NCBI GenBank assembly: GCA_963989245.1
Contig: OZ022341.1
Span: 49,967,085-50,031,084, forward strand
Direction of reading: 5' to 3'
DNA length: 64,000 nucleotides
Source: Nansenia antarctica
Taxonomy: Eukaryota > Chordata > Actinopteri > Argentiniformes > Microstomatidae
Shown: positions 45,747 to 57,000 of the stretch, in pieces
Layout: every line of letters starts with the position of its first letter
Numbering within the stretch: position 1 is the stretch's first letter
The notes under the pieces: model-generated
The model's input: only the letters and a program-made list of their open reading frames with translations
The model's database searches: none
What the model was told of the DNA's origin: nothing
Made by a program: the position numbers and the translations under genes

Positions 45747-45753
45747 TAGTCAC
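45747..45753 (-). promoter_or_regulatory. edn1: AP-1-like element upstream of edn1
   Basis: GTGACTA on the minus strand, about 125 bases upstream of the predicted start site. The mammalian EDN1 promoter has a functional AP-1 site of closely similar sequence (GTGACTAA) at about -108. Confidence 0.55.
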
Positions 45754-45774
45754 CGACAAGCAACGTGCAGACCA

Positions 45775-45780
45775 AGATAA
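45775..45780 (-). promoter_or_regulatory. edn1: GATA element upstream of edn1
   Basis: TTATCT on the minus strand (AGATAA on plus), about 25 bases upstream of the AP-1-like site. The mammalian EDN1 promoter has a GATA site at about -136 with the same order and similar spacing to AP-1. Confidence 0.55.
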
Positions 45781-46213
45781 GAACTTTGAAATTCCTCGAT
45801 TCCGAGGGATGGAGACGCCGAGTGGCGGTGACCCGAGCCAAGTTTTGATAGAATCTCCGAAAGAGGCAGTTGCACTTATTCTCCAGCAGATGGCACTCGA
45901 GTATCAATAGATGAACTTACAAAGCACACATTTTTCGCGTGTTTTATGTGGGAAAGGGAATGGGCCGAGGTATAAACTCGTCTGAATGGAATGACAAGAA
46001 ATAGCCAGTAGGCCGCTCTCTCTCAACTCATCAGATGGTTTTGTAGCATAGGCCTAGTTTATGTCAAAGCACTGACTTCACATACAATAAGTAAGCATTA
46101 TTTTCTATCGCCTACTGTTATTATTATTAGTGGGGTTAATGGTGTGGCCAAATTGGTGGAACATTCATATCTCCACTTCATGGAAAGGATACTGCACAAC
46201 CAAGCCTGCTTAT

Positions 46214-46358
<145 letters not shown>

Positions 46359-46719
46359 CACACTCACTCACATCATTGCTGCTCTATTTATAAAATCGAT
46401 CTGTATATATTCCACCATATTGATACACTTATATTGAATGACTTATTATTATTGATTGTATTTAGTACTTCATTGCCTATTGTGTTTGTTATTATTGCCT
46501 TTTATTCATATAATTTTATTTACACTGCTGAGTGTTGATATGATATGATTTGGATTTGCCTTTGTCTTTCACACAGCTGTGGAGCATTCAGGCGTGCACC
46601 TCACCCTGGCCGATCCGACAGACACTCTAATGGAACACAGTGTTGATGGAAAGATTCTCTCCATCTGTGTTTCTTTAACCCTCCTACTGCATGGTTATAT
46701 ATTTGCAATAGTACCTAAT

Positions 46720-46892
46720 ACAACAGTTAAAAAAACAACAGTTAAAAAACAACAACTACGATAGTAAGTTACAGTAAAGCGATATGCGTATTTTCAGGGC
46801 TTTAGAGTTTAATTGGTGCTTAATTAGGTTTTTATTTTACTGATATGAGCAAGCTTAAGCTTACTTAAAAAGTATTATGAAGAAAGTGTCGC
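46720..46892. repeat. Duplicated block upstream of edn1 (copy 2)
   Basis: Direct copy of 45133-45299, about 1.6 kb away, upstream of the edn1 promoter. It carries an AAGCTTAAGCTTACTT insertion-like variation near 46851. Confidence 0.9.
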
Positions 46893-48029
46893 AGTAGGCA
46901 AACCTGTTTTTGCGTGTTCATTTAATCTCTTAGCAACATGTTGATCAATTAAATATATGTATTTATTTAAGTAATTATCAAATAATTCAGTTCATCCCAA
47001 GTGCTTTAAGTAACCTAAGCCAAAGGTGGGTTCTAAAGTGACTATTATAATGCTGACAGCACCAGCAATAATCGCTCCAAAACCCTCCTCTTTCAGCACC
47101 AATTGTAACAGCACAATGAAAAAGCTTTTTGTATGTCAATTACTAGACTCTCTTGCCATACTGAAGACACATGGGCTGTGGAAAGAAACTAGATATTACT
47201 GGTGTGTCTGTGATGGGAGAGGACAGTACACTTTCACTAATGATGGAAAACGACATGTGGTAGGGGGAAGATAAAGTGGAAAAACCTAAAGTAAAACATC
47301 CCGACAAAGTTCTGACATGGCTAATAAAGGGCTGGTGTTACTGTTTCCATTCGACAGGGAACAGCTTGTGCTACTGGCTTGTGGCTGGCTGCAGGAGAGC
47401 CCACCTGGCCCCTGTCCAGCCAGGACATCGTCTGCTCGGCTGCAACCCTGCATAGGATGGAGCCGGAGCCTCAGCCCCCCTCTCCTCTTGATCAGAGCCA
47501 TGTGGAGCTTCTTCCTCCAGCCGTACCCCCTCCGACGGACCCGGGGGCGGAACAGCGGTCCCTGGAGCTGCTTTGGTGTTGCATGAACAAGGCTGTGGAA
47601 ATCCCTGTGGTTTTATAGTCTCTCTTATAAAAGATAGATAATTTATCCCAAAGAGACTAACCTGGATTAAAACATGAAGGGAAGTTCACTTCTGAGTCTC
47701 TCATCCTTCTACACCCCCCCCCCCCTCTCTCTCTTTTCTCTTTAATCAATAGAATGGAATCAGAAATATACTATCTACCTGTGTTGAATGCCATTCCTTA
47801 TTCCATCCCATGCATTATAATGAGCCTGTCCTCTGATTTCTACCTCCACCAGCCTCCCCTGGTTGGAGCGTCTCTGATTTTGTGGGTTATACAAGACAAC
47901 ATCCTCCCACCCACCTTCTCCCACTAAAGCTGTGAAGGATTCTGTCCTCTAGGCGTCTCTGTTGTCTCAATAAGTAAATAACACAGCCAGTACTGTCAAA
48001 TACATACAACTAAGACAAATCCATTATAA
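46893..48029. other. edn1-hivep1 intergenic sequence
   Basis: 47776-47850 is a single-arm relative of the palindromic MITE at 42365-42514 (CATTCCTTATTCCATCCCATGC, CCTCCACCAGCCTCC). 47290-47600 is GC-richer and open on both strands, but I recognise no protein and no convincing splice sites. Confidence 0.45.
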
Positions 48030-48054
48030 TTGAATACATATCAGAAGTCACTGT

Positions 48055-48084
48055 GGACGTGTTTCGACGTCATGCCTTCATCAG
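48055..48084 (-). ncRNA. Hammerhead-ribozyme-like motif (Penelope-like element remnant)
   Basis: On the minus strand the sequence reads CTGATGAAGGCATGACGTC followed by GAAACACGTC. This gives the CUGAUGA core, a short stem II (GGC/GUC around AUGA), GAAA, a two-base-pair stem III closed by AC, and the GUC cleavage triplet. Penelope-like retroelements carry such minimal hammerheads. The stem I strands next to it pair poorly, so it is probably a decayed copy. No flanking reverse transcriptase is seen. Confidence 0.45.
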
Positions 48085-48555
48085 AGCAGACAGTATCCTC
48101 CTCAGGCTCCAACACAGACAGACTGACTGACTGATTGCCTGCCTGGCTGACTGATAAGGGACTGTTTCGTGCCCTGACAGAAAGATGAGTCACTTTCCAA
48201 CTAGAGCGATGATGAGTTTGGTGCTGTAAAGCCCCTGAGATGAGTCCTCTCAGTGGAGCCTCTGGTCTGCCGTATGAAAGCAGGTTGATGGTCTTTGCCC
48301 TCTCCAGGTGCTCGATGCTCTCCTTCATGATGACAATTATAATGTTGTCTTGCCCTGGAATATAAAGAAGCTTTGGTGGCAAGTGCTACTACTCTCTGAT
48401 TGGTAAATGATTTAGAAAATGGGATAATAGTCAAATTGAAGAGGCTGACATTTGTATAAGCATTGAACGACACTTAATCCATGTGAACATGTAGATGGAT
48501 GTAGGAATGTATTTTCACTTGGCACAGTGAGTGTGTAAATGATGCAAAATCCATT

Positions 48556-48640
48556 AAAAGGTGCAATATGTAACATTTGTTGTCTGGTACTTTGCAATGA
48601 CAATATCGATGAATCTAATCTAATCTAATTCAAGATTCCT
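48556..48640 (+). repeat. Composite retroposon tail with (TCTAA)n
   Basis: AAAGGTGCAATATGTAACA adjoins TGTCTGGTACTTTGCAATGAC, AATATCGATGAATC and a TCTAA repeat. The second part resembles LINE 3' ends ending in short tandem units. Confidence 0.5.
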
Positions 48641-48829
48641 AACAGCATCCTAATAGTTGTAAATGACTATGTTTAATCTGTAGAGATAAGGGAATGAGAT
48701 CCTTTGAAATAAATATTCTAACATACTGTCCTACCCGTACTTATTTACTGATTATTAGGAAGGATGTTGTAGTTTGGAACTTTAACTGACTTAAGCCCTG
48801 CCCTTTTCTTTTTTAATTTTTTATATGTT

Positions 48830-49010
48830 TTTAGGACATTTCTGCTTTATTGGGATAGAAACAGTAGATCGACAGGTAGGATGGGTGAGAGAGAGAGAGG
48901 AAAATGACATGCAGGATAGTTCAATGGCCGGAATCCAACCAGGGACGATGCGGTTACATGGCATGCGCCTTAGTGAGCTATGCCACCCAGGTGCCCGCTG
49001 CCTTGCTCCT
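48830..49010 (-). mobile_element. tRNA-derived SINE-like repeat
   Basis: The minus strand has an A-box-like TGGCATAGCTCACTAAGG and a B-box-like GGTTGGATTCC at about 48930-48990. A body with CTGTCGATCTACTGTTTC and a T/A-rich end follow. It matches a common fish repeat whose plus strand reads ACATTTCTGCTTTATTGGGA. Decayed. Confidence 0.6.
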
Positions 49011-49787
49011 TTAAGGTTAATGACTATTAACATTCTATTAACTTAGGGAAATGTCAAATGTTAGATGCTATGTGGTGTAACCTGTCAATAGAAATGTCAA
49101 CTTCCAACCTACAAAGGTCTCTCGCCATGATGTTATGTAACTGTGTGTCAGGTGCTTCAGAGACAAAAGACAACTGTATGACTTGTACATTTGTAAACAA
49201 AGTTTTACTGATACAGTTGATAATATTGATACCGCAATGTAAAGCTACCATATTACACATACCTATGGACTTTATGAATCATAATGGGCACTAGATGGAA
49301 TATAATAAATAGTTGAACACAACATCTGTACACAGAAATATTGCCCCAAATCCATAGAAATGTACATATACCAGTACAACATCTATTTTTCCATAAATTT
49401 ACCATTGACACAAAACTTTCCAAAATAAAACTGGTATCCTCCATTTTCTCTGTTTTAACTTCCATTTCATTTCTAAATAAACACAAGCAACTACTGAATT
49501 TATAAGGTCATATTTACACGTTCCCTAAACAAGAAACTCCAAAAAGGCACAATTGTCTATACAACATGTACAAAAAAGAAATTGTCTGGAGCGGACAAAA
49601 AAAGTAAAAATAAAACGATTGGTCATCATTATAATTTCATCATTTATGATTGCACATACAATATGAATGTCAGAAACTGTGCTTTTGAAAGGAGATTTGC
49701 AGATAAACAAACCCCTGAAGTGTTTTCAGTCTTACAAAGTGACAAGCATTACAAAAAGTGAATAAAGAGCTTTTGGATTGGGGCTTT

Positions 49788-49837
49788 CAGGTGGCGATGA
49801 CTAGTCTGTCTTCAGGTGGCGATGACTAGTCTGTCTT
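49788..49837. repeat. hivep1: 25-bp tandem duplication across the hivep1 stop codon
   Basis: 49788-49812 and 49813-49837 are identical. The second is the coding end (RLVIAT and stop, minus strand); the first lies wholly downstream of the stop in the 3' UTR. The protein end is preserved. Confidence 0.9.
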
Positions 49838-51092
49838 CGTCGTCGCTGGACGCTTCGTTGTAATCGTCGGCTTCCTGTTGCTGGGAGAGCGCCGAATGCC
49901 TCTGAAGCACAGCCTCACTAGCGCCCATCGCTGGTGCCTTTTTAACACCCTCCACACCCCCCTCAGAGACTGGGGGAGGTTGTGGTGAAGACTTAATAAC
50001 CCTCTCTTCCTTTTCCAGTTCAGTGGCTTCTGGCCTGGACCTGGGCCTGCTGCCTGCTGTGACTTCCTGGGTGTTCACCAGCAGGCTGGTGGTGGTGGTG
50101 TACGACGCAGACGGACTGCTCCCTGAGGGTCCAGGCTCAGTCTGATACGGCCGGCCCCCTGGGGCCTCTAGGCTCCCGTGCCTCTCGAAGGGACCAGGGA
50201 GAGGGCTGAGGGCGGAGAGGGGGCTGAGGGAGGGGATGAGGGCCGGTAGGGCGATGTTGAGGATCTGCAGCCCAGGGATGTGAGTCTGGTGTGGGCCTGA
50301 GCAGCTCTGGGAGGTGGGACTGGCCGCCAGCACCTGCAGGCCCAGGGTGGCGTTGAGTGACAGACCCTGCTGGGACAGGAACTGAGCGGAGGCCAGGCCT
50401 GTGTTAGTCATGCCCATGACGTTGAGAGTCTCCAGACCCATCGACTGTAGAGCCTGGGAGGCCCCCAACGCCTGCAGCCCCGTGACCTGCCCCAGGGGAA
50501 AGCAGGGCAGGACGCTACTGATAGGCTCCTGGACTACCAAGGGCTGGGGGGGGGAGCCCTCGGGCCTGGGGGAGCCGGCGGCGGGGGCCGGCAGGGGGCT
50601 GGTGTTCCGGTGGATGACACTCATGGCCGGGATGGTGAGCTGGACAGGGCCGGCCTGGATGGGCACGAAGGTGGAGTAGGCTGCCAGGCCAGCGGACACC
50701 AGCTGGATCCCCCCTACGGGGACCATGCTGTAGGGGGAGCGGGAGGGCTGCTGGGAGTGCAGAGGCAGGTGGCTGAAGAGGTGCGTTTGGGTCCCTGTCC
50801 CCGGTCCTGGTTGTTGGGTCGGGTACTGGGAGTGCAGAGGCAGGTGGCTGAAGAGGTGCGTTTGGGTCCCCGTCCCCGGCCCTGGTTGTTGGGTCGGGTA
50901 CTGGGAGTGCAGAGGCAGGTGGCTGAAGAGGTGCGTTTGGGTCCCTGTCCCCGGTCCTGGTTGTTGGGTCGGGTACTGGGAGAGAAAGTGCAAGGGGCCT
51001 GGTTGGGGCATGTAGGAGGAGGTCTGGGTGCCACGGTCAACAGGGACACCTGACTCACTCACTGGCAGGCTGGGAGGTGCAGTGAAGCTGTC
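49812..51092 (-). CDS. hivep1: hivep1 last coding exon
   Basis: Acceptor TTTCCAG|GACAG, stop TGA at 49814-49812. Contains THLFSHLPLHSQ, then MVPVGGIQLVSAGLAAYSTF and GPVQLTIPAMSVIHR, and HIPGLQILNIALPALIPS, all conserved with human HIVEP1. Ends SSDDEDRLVIAT. A 75-bp unit is repeated three times near its start (50751-50975). Confidence 0.96.
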   Translation of the reverse strand, partial: DSFTAPPSLPVSESGVPVDRGTQTSSYMPQPGPLHFLSQYPTQQPGPGTGTQTHLFSHLPLHSQYPTQQPGPGTGTQTHLFSHLPLHSQYPTQQPGPGTGTQTHLFSHLPLHSQQPSRSPYSMVPVGGIQLVSAGLAAYSTFVPIQAGPVQLTIPAMSVIHRNTSPLPAPAAGSPRPEGSPPQPLVVQEPISSVLPCFPLGQVTGLQALGASQALQSMGLETLNVMGMTNTGLASAQFLSQQGLSLNATLGLQVLAASPTSQSCSGPHQTHIPGLQILNIALPALIPSLSPLSALSPLPGPFERHGSLEAPGGRPYQTEPGPSGSSPSASYTTTTSLLVNTQEVTAGSRPRSRPEATELEKEERVIKSSPQPPPVSEGGVEGVKKAPAMGASEAVLQRHSALSQQQEADDYNEASSDDEDRLVIAT

Positions 51093-54000
51093 CTGGAAAG
51101 ACAGAGAGAAAAAAAAAAGAGAAAGATGAATAAAATGCAATTCTTATCTACTGAACAGCTGCTACTTTGCCTAGGTCTCCCTTGGAAAAAAATGATATAA
51201 TCTATTCCATTTCAAGGGCCTTCCTGGTTGAATGAAAGTTAAATAAAGTGTGAATGAATTCATTAAAAATACATAACGCTATGTATGGAATACCCTGATG
51301 ACAAGACACGAGCAAGATGATCTGTAATTAGCCGCTAGGCAATGAATGCCGCTAATCAATCATCGGTAGGAAAATCCATTCACCTTCGCCGAGCATTCAC
51401 AGCAGCTTTGCTGAAGTGCCTGGCATGCGGGACTCAAGGCATGGGTAGGGGTATGAAAGGAGGTGCAGGGAGACAGGCAGGGAGGGGTGGAGAGACAGAG
51501 AATGGGAACACATGGGTCTCACCTGGCCGAGCTTGGAGCCCTTGCCCGGTGCGGGGGGACTAGGGGGTACGTCAAAGTCGGGGTAGTCGATGGACATCTG
51601 CCTGCATGGCGAGACAGGGCTCATCATGTGAACTGACTCCGTGTCGGAGGTGTGTGAGTCAGAGGTGAGGGCGTGGGGCGGGGGGGAGTAAGGGAGGGGG
51701 CCGGGGCTGGAGCAGGCTCCAGAGATGGACATCTGCTTGCAGAGCGAGACAGGGCTCATCATGGGGACAGACTCTGTGTCGGAGGTGTACGTGTGAGAGT
51801 CTGAGGTGGGGCCGGGGGGCTGGGGGAGGGACAGGGGGGCTGGGTTGATGGACATCTGAGCCAGGAGAGCACTGGGAGGGACCTCAGCCTGGATGAAGGG
51901 GATATGCTGGGGGCTGGCGGAGACGGAGGGGTTGGTGGACAGGCCGGACTGGCTGTCGTCCTCCTCCTCTTCCTCGTTGTCGTCGTTGTCGTCGTCATCG
52001 GCGCCGTCCGAATCCTCGCCGTCCGAGTCGGGCCGGTCGGCACTGCCCCCTTGACTGCGGTCTCCTGAGGAAGAGAGATGCACAGGTCGTAGGTTATCAG
52101 TACAACTGTTTATGGGTGTGTGCAGACATACAATAGATATTACAGGTACAATACAGATACACTATGGATACAGTATAGAATATGGTTACATTTCTGTAAA
52201 AAATACCGGTTCAGATATTATTTTCTGATATTACCATATTCACACAATGAGATGGGAACTTCAAGATGAGAAGGGGGGAATCATAATATCTCTTCTATTT
52301 CTGTATCACTTACACAAAGAACGCCTCTGCCAGTGAATAACATTAGATTGGGTATTTTAACACTGCCGAAGTCGTGTTTCACGCGACAGACAGATAGACC
52401 ACCATAGAGCCCTGAGCCTCATTGCAGGCAGAAGAACAAATATGCTCGCAGCGGCTGGGACCATAGAAAGCTTTCAGGCAGCCTCTCTCTTTTTTTTCTA
52501 AAATTAGACGCAGCAATTTCCTCTCTCTAAACGCTGTGCATGCCGCCCACATGAGCTCTGAGTTAACAGGGGAAGAAGCTGCATTTAGAATTTCTAATTA
52601 GACCGTGGCAAGGCTATTGATCTGCATAGCTACAGACTGCAGATTTCATAGCTGTAGTCATTATCATGAAAACTATTTAACAGAAAGGGTGATCCTGTTC
52701 TTAGAACCCATAGAAGACTGGTGAAAACATAGAGTATTAAAAAAAAAAAAAAAATCTATGTGTGCATGAATGCCACTTTGTGAGCATCATCCAATTACAG
52801 ATACTGTAGAGGTCTAAACCAAGAGGATACTTGATTTAAATGAAATTGACAGGGAGCCACTTACTGCAGATAGTCTTATACAAGGGGTGTAATTCACATT
52901 TGTTTTACCGTATAAATACAAGATTAGACCTGAGTGGTACTGTAGCAGACAAGTGAGTATGGATTGTATGACATCCCTATGAATCTGTAATAATATCTTT
53001 GACCCAACAGGAACATTATTCCCTCTTTCTCTAGAGAGCTGAGAGTTATTCCAACTGGGCTGGATTGTATTTGTAACAGGAAGGACCTCTATGGCTTTCA
53101 ACCATAGAAGCAGATCTTTGTATTACACAATAATTACACAACCAGTTAGTATTAGATCCATCACATCTTTTGGTAATTTTAAGCATGCACTGTCTTCTTA
53201 CTTTTTGACTGACTGTTATTGTTACCTTTGAAGTTGTCACCATTTACACTTAATATATTATATTCAGCTGTATTAAGTATATTGTAGAATGTAGTATGTA
53301 TATTATAGTATGTAGATCCATCTTCCTCTTATTCTATTAGCCATTTTGGCCTTGTTATGGGTGTAATGTTTTCAATGTTTTCAATTAGTAATGTATGTTG
53401 CTGTTTGTCTCTTGTCTGTCTGTATTTTGTGATAATTGTACTCTTTCTGCTGTTATGATTGTAATATTATGTTAGGACCCACTCTAAAACGAGATGATAC
53501 ATCTCAAGGGGTTTATCCTAATGAAAGAAATGTACAACAGTGGGGTCAATGCTGAAATTGTGTACCTGAGTCGTCCGCATCCTGGTCGTCGAGGAGGCCC
53601 TCAGACACCCCCATCTCCATACACTTCTTACTGTGGGCCTTGGACTTCATGTGCTTGGTCAGGTTTCCTGTAAGGAGAGGAGGCGACGACGTCTTTCAGG
53701 ATGGGAGGAGCTTGTGCAGCACAGGAGTAGTTTACGTAAGAGAAGCATGTCTCTGGGCAAAGCTGCACTGTACGTAACGGATGACGAACTGATAAAGACA
53801 TTTTTTAAAGGAACGTGGGATGCACTGACACTGAGTACTGTTCTGCAGTGTCGCGTGGGTAGGCAGGTTCGAGAACGGTGCATCATACTGGCCTTTTTTT
53901 AAGAGACAGAGAAACAAAGTCTTAAAAAACGTAGGCTTCTAACAGAAAAGGATCAGAGCGAAACTGACGTACGCTATTCAAATTTTAAAAATGCCTTGAG

Positions 54001-57000
54001 ATGTAAAGCTCGGTTGAACGAATTAAGCAAAATCCAAGAAGAAGATCTAACGGGCCATAAAAGTCTACCCACATATGTTAATTCCACATTCATTCTTCTG
54101 TAATTAGACCGAACTTTAGGCCACGCAACCTCTTCTCCTACACAGTAATAGACCGTCCTGTATGACCGTGTCATTTTGTTCCGTTTACGCCCATATATGG
54201 GCATAGAACAACATGCCATCAGCAGTCATGATAAAAAACTGGGTTTTCCAAATATACAGTATATATATATATATATATATATATATGTTACGGTACATGT
54301 GGGAAAACTAGGGTTAGGGTTAGGTGCTAGGGTGACTTGGTACGTGCTGGCTTATCTAACCCTAACCCTAGTTTTCCCACATGTACCGTAACATATATAT
54401 TTAAAACAAAACATCCTACTGTAAGCCTGAGCTCTGACCTTTAGTCTTGAAGGAGAAGTTGCAGTGGGTGCAGTGGTATGGTCTGACGTCAGAGTGGGTG
54501 CGGATGTGTTTCCGCAGCATACTGGGCTTCTTGCAGCGTATCCCACACTCCTCGCAGATGTATTTGCCACGTCCACGCCCTCGAACATACACATACTCCT
54601 CATTAGACTTGTATCTGGAGGGTGGATAAAAGAGATGAGAGAGGACAATTAAAACCACACTTTAAAATGTGTCTATATAATCAAAGAATGAGGTGCCAGA
54701 ATAAATGTAAACAATGTAGCAAATCTCACAATGAGTAATTATAATTTAATTAGCAGTACCATTTCATTACTTGAAATTACAGAAAATATTACAGATATTA
54801 ATCAAGTCAAGATCAATTATTTTCCTGCTTGGATTACATACCCTCCATCGAATATCTTCACTCTCCTCGGTTCTATTTTAGATGAGTCCTTGTCTGACTC
54901 ACTGCTCGGCTGAGTCTCAGATTGCACTTTGCCAGTATTCTCAGTTGCCGTAGATTTCTGAGGGGTTAAGACCTAGGGATTAAAATGATTTGAGGAATTA
55001 GCAATGTCACACATATAAAAATGTTTTATCATGTAAACATTTTATTAATGTCAATTAATTAGCCTAGATTTGAGCATTATGCCAAATTAAACACAGACGA
55101 CACAAAAATTAACTTGATTAATAGAAATAGAATTATCGTGCTTACCTTAGGCATGACGTCTTTCAGCTTGCTTGAATAGGACAAGATGTCTGACTTCACA
55201 CTCGTGGTTATGGCTTCAGTGTAGTGTATTTTCTTGGACTTCTGCTTTGAGTCGAAGAGAGACATCACCACCTTGGTAGGCAGGCCCAGAGGGTTGGGGT
55301 TATTAGGGTTGATCGCCCAGGTGGAGTAGGCCGAGATCTTCTGGTCTGTCTGTGGGACGTGGAGAGGCTTCCTCTTCATCAGGTAACACCACGTGAAGGT
55401 GGTGGCAGTTTTCAGGCTGGGGAAAGAAAGCCGATGGCTGTCTCTTGTGTTTACCACAGACACAGATGAGGCCAGTTTCACCTGTCCATGAAAAGTCAAG
55501 GGCCTGATGGGAGACTTGGCGGGAGACCATCTGTGTTCCTCACTCTTGTCTCGAGGCTTCAGTGTGGCGTTTGCAGGCACCGAGGATCCGTGACTTGCCA
55601 GAGTGGTGTTCAATGCCGGGCATGGCTCCTGTGGAACTATAGTGGATGTTTCACTTTTCACCCCCTGCCTAGCACTCTCCGGTGCTATAGTCTTACGGTG
55701 TGTCTCGTGTGTCTCTGAGTCCTTTTCACCATCTGCTTTATCGTGCGGCAGTGGAGGGGCTTCAGTTTCGATGGGACTGTCCACTGGTTCTGTGGTGCAT
55801 ACCTGTCTGATAAGCTTCCGTTGCCTGGAAACCTCTGCAATCTTAGAGTTTACATAGTTGACAGACCTGCCGTCAGTGAGGCAGGCAGCCCCGTGCTCGT
55901 CTTTCGCTCGCTTCTGGTGCTTTTCCATAGCTATGTCTAAGCTGTTGGCAGGGGAGAGCATTCGCTTGCTAGAAGCAGTGGGCTCCTGCTGAGGGCAGAG
56001 GGTCACAGAGGCCATTTTCTGGGTGCAATGTAAAGATCCGAGGGAGGAAGCTCTTTGACCTTCACTAATATGGCTCTGGAGATTGGACATTAAACTGTGT
56101 TTTATTTGAGGACCAACCGAAGCTTGGGACCTGTCCTTGTTAATATCTGGTACACTTTGTATGTCACAGTCTACAATATGAAGGGATGAGAGGCTACCTT
56201 TACTGGCCACTGAGGGGGAAGAGTTCATATGGTCAGGAGTTATCAGAATGTGTGGCAATGGGACAACACTTGTTGGGCCTTGGGAAGATTTGTCATTCTG
56301 TAGCCCCCCTGGCAAAATAATTGATTGTGTCTTATTCCCTACAATCTGACTACTTGGTGCATAAACATTGTGGAGTACATCTGACGGCTTTGAAACACTT
56401 ATTATCTGATTGGCAATAGGTATGGTTAAGACTGGCAATGCTAACTGAGTCCCCTGTGTGCTAGAGAAAGAGTATGTTTGACTTCTCAGAGCAGGACACT
56501 GGAGTTGGTACTTGGGCACAAAGCTTTTCTTGTCTTGAGAGTCAGCAGACTTGTTCTGAGCATCTCCCTGGACCACCAATACATGGGCTGGAGGTTGCTG
56601 TAGCTTTTGGCATGTCTGAACTCGAGCTGTTTGATGCCAGGGATGTGGAAGGCCATGAACTTGGGGAAGTTGAGTTTGGCCACCCAAGTTAACACTTTGC
56701 ACCATTTGTTCATTATTTTTCAAGAGTGTTTCCCCAGATTGCAAGATAAATGGTTGAGCAATGGGAGGCTTATTGGTAATCTGTTGAGACCTCTGTTGAG
56801 ATACTGTGAATACATTTGCAGCAGGGAGCCTCTGTAGAGGTATGGCATGCTTCCCTACATAATGCTGAGTCTCTGGCCCTATTTTTAAACTCATCTGGTG
56901 AACCATGGGCCCTCTTCTTCTCTCAATAAGAGGTATCTGTGCAGCTGGGGAGGCTTGGGCACTCTTTGGCTGCTCCATTGGTGACAACGACCTTCTGGGA

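Noticed and set aside
47286..47618. Possible gene between hivep1 and edn1 (GC-rich, open on both strands)
   Set aside because: No recognisable domain, no consistent splice sites and no conserved start context.
54301..54375. Interstitial telomere repeat
   Set aside because: Only two to three TTAGGG units per arm, arranged as an inverted pair; better explained as a hairpin element than as telomere fusion or repair DNA.
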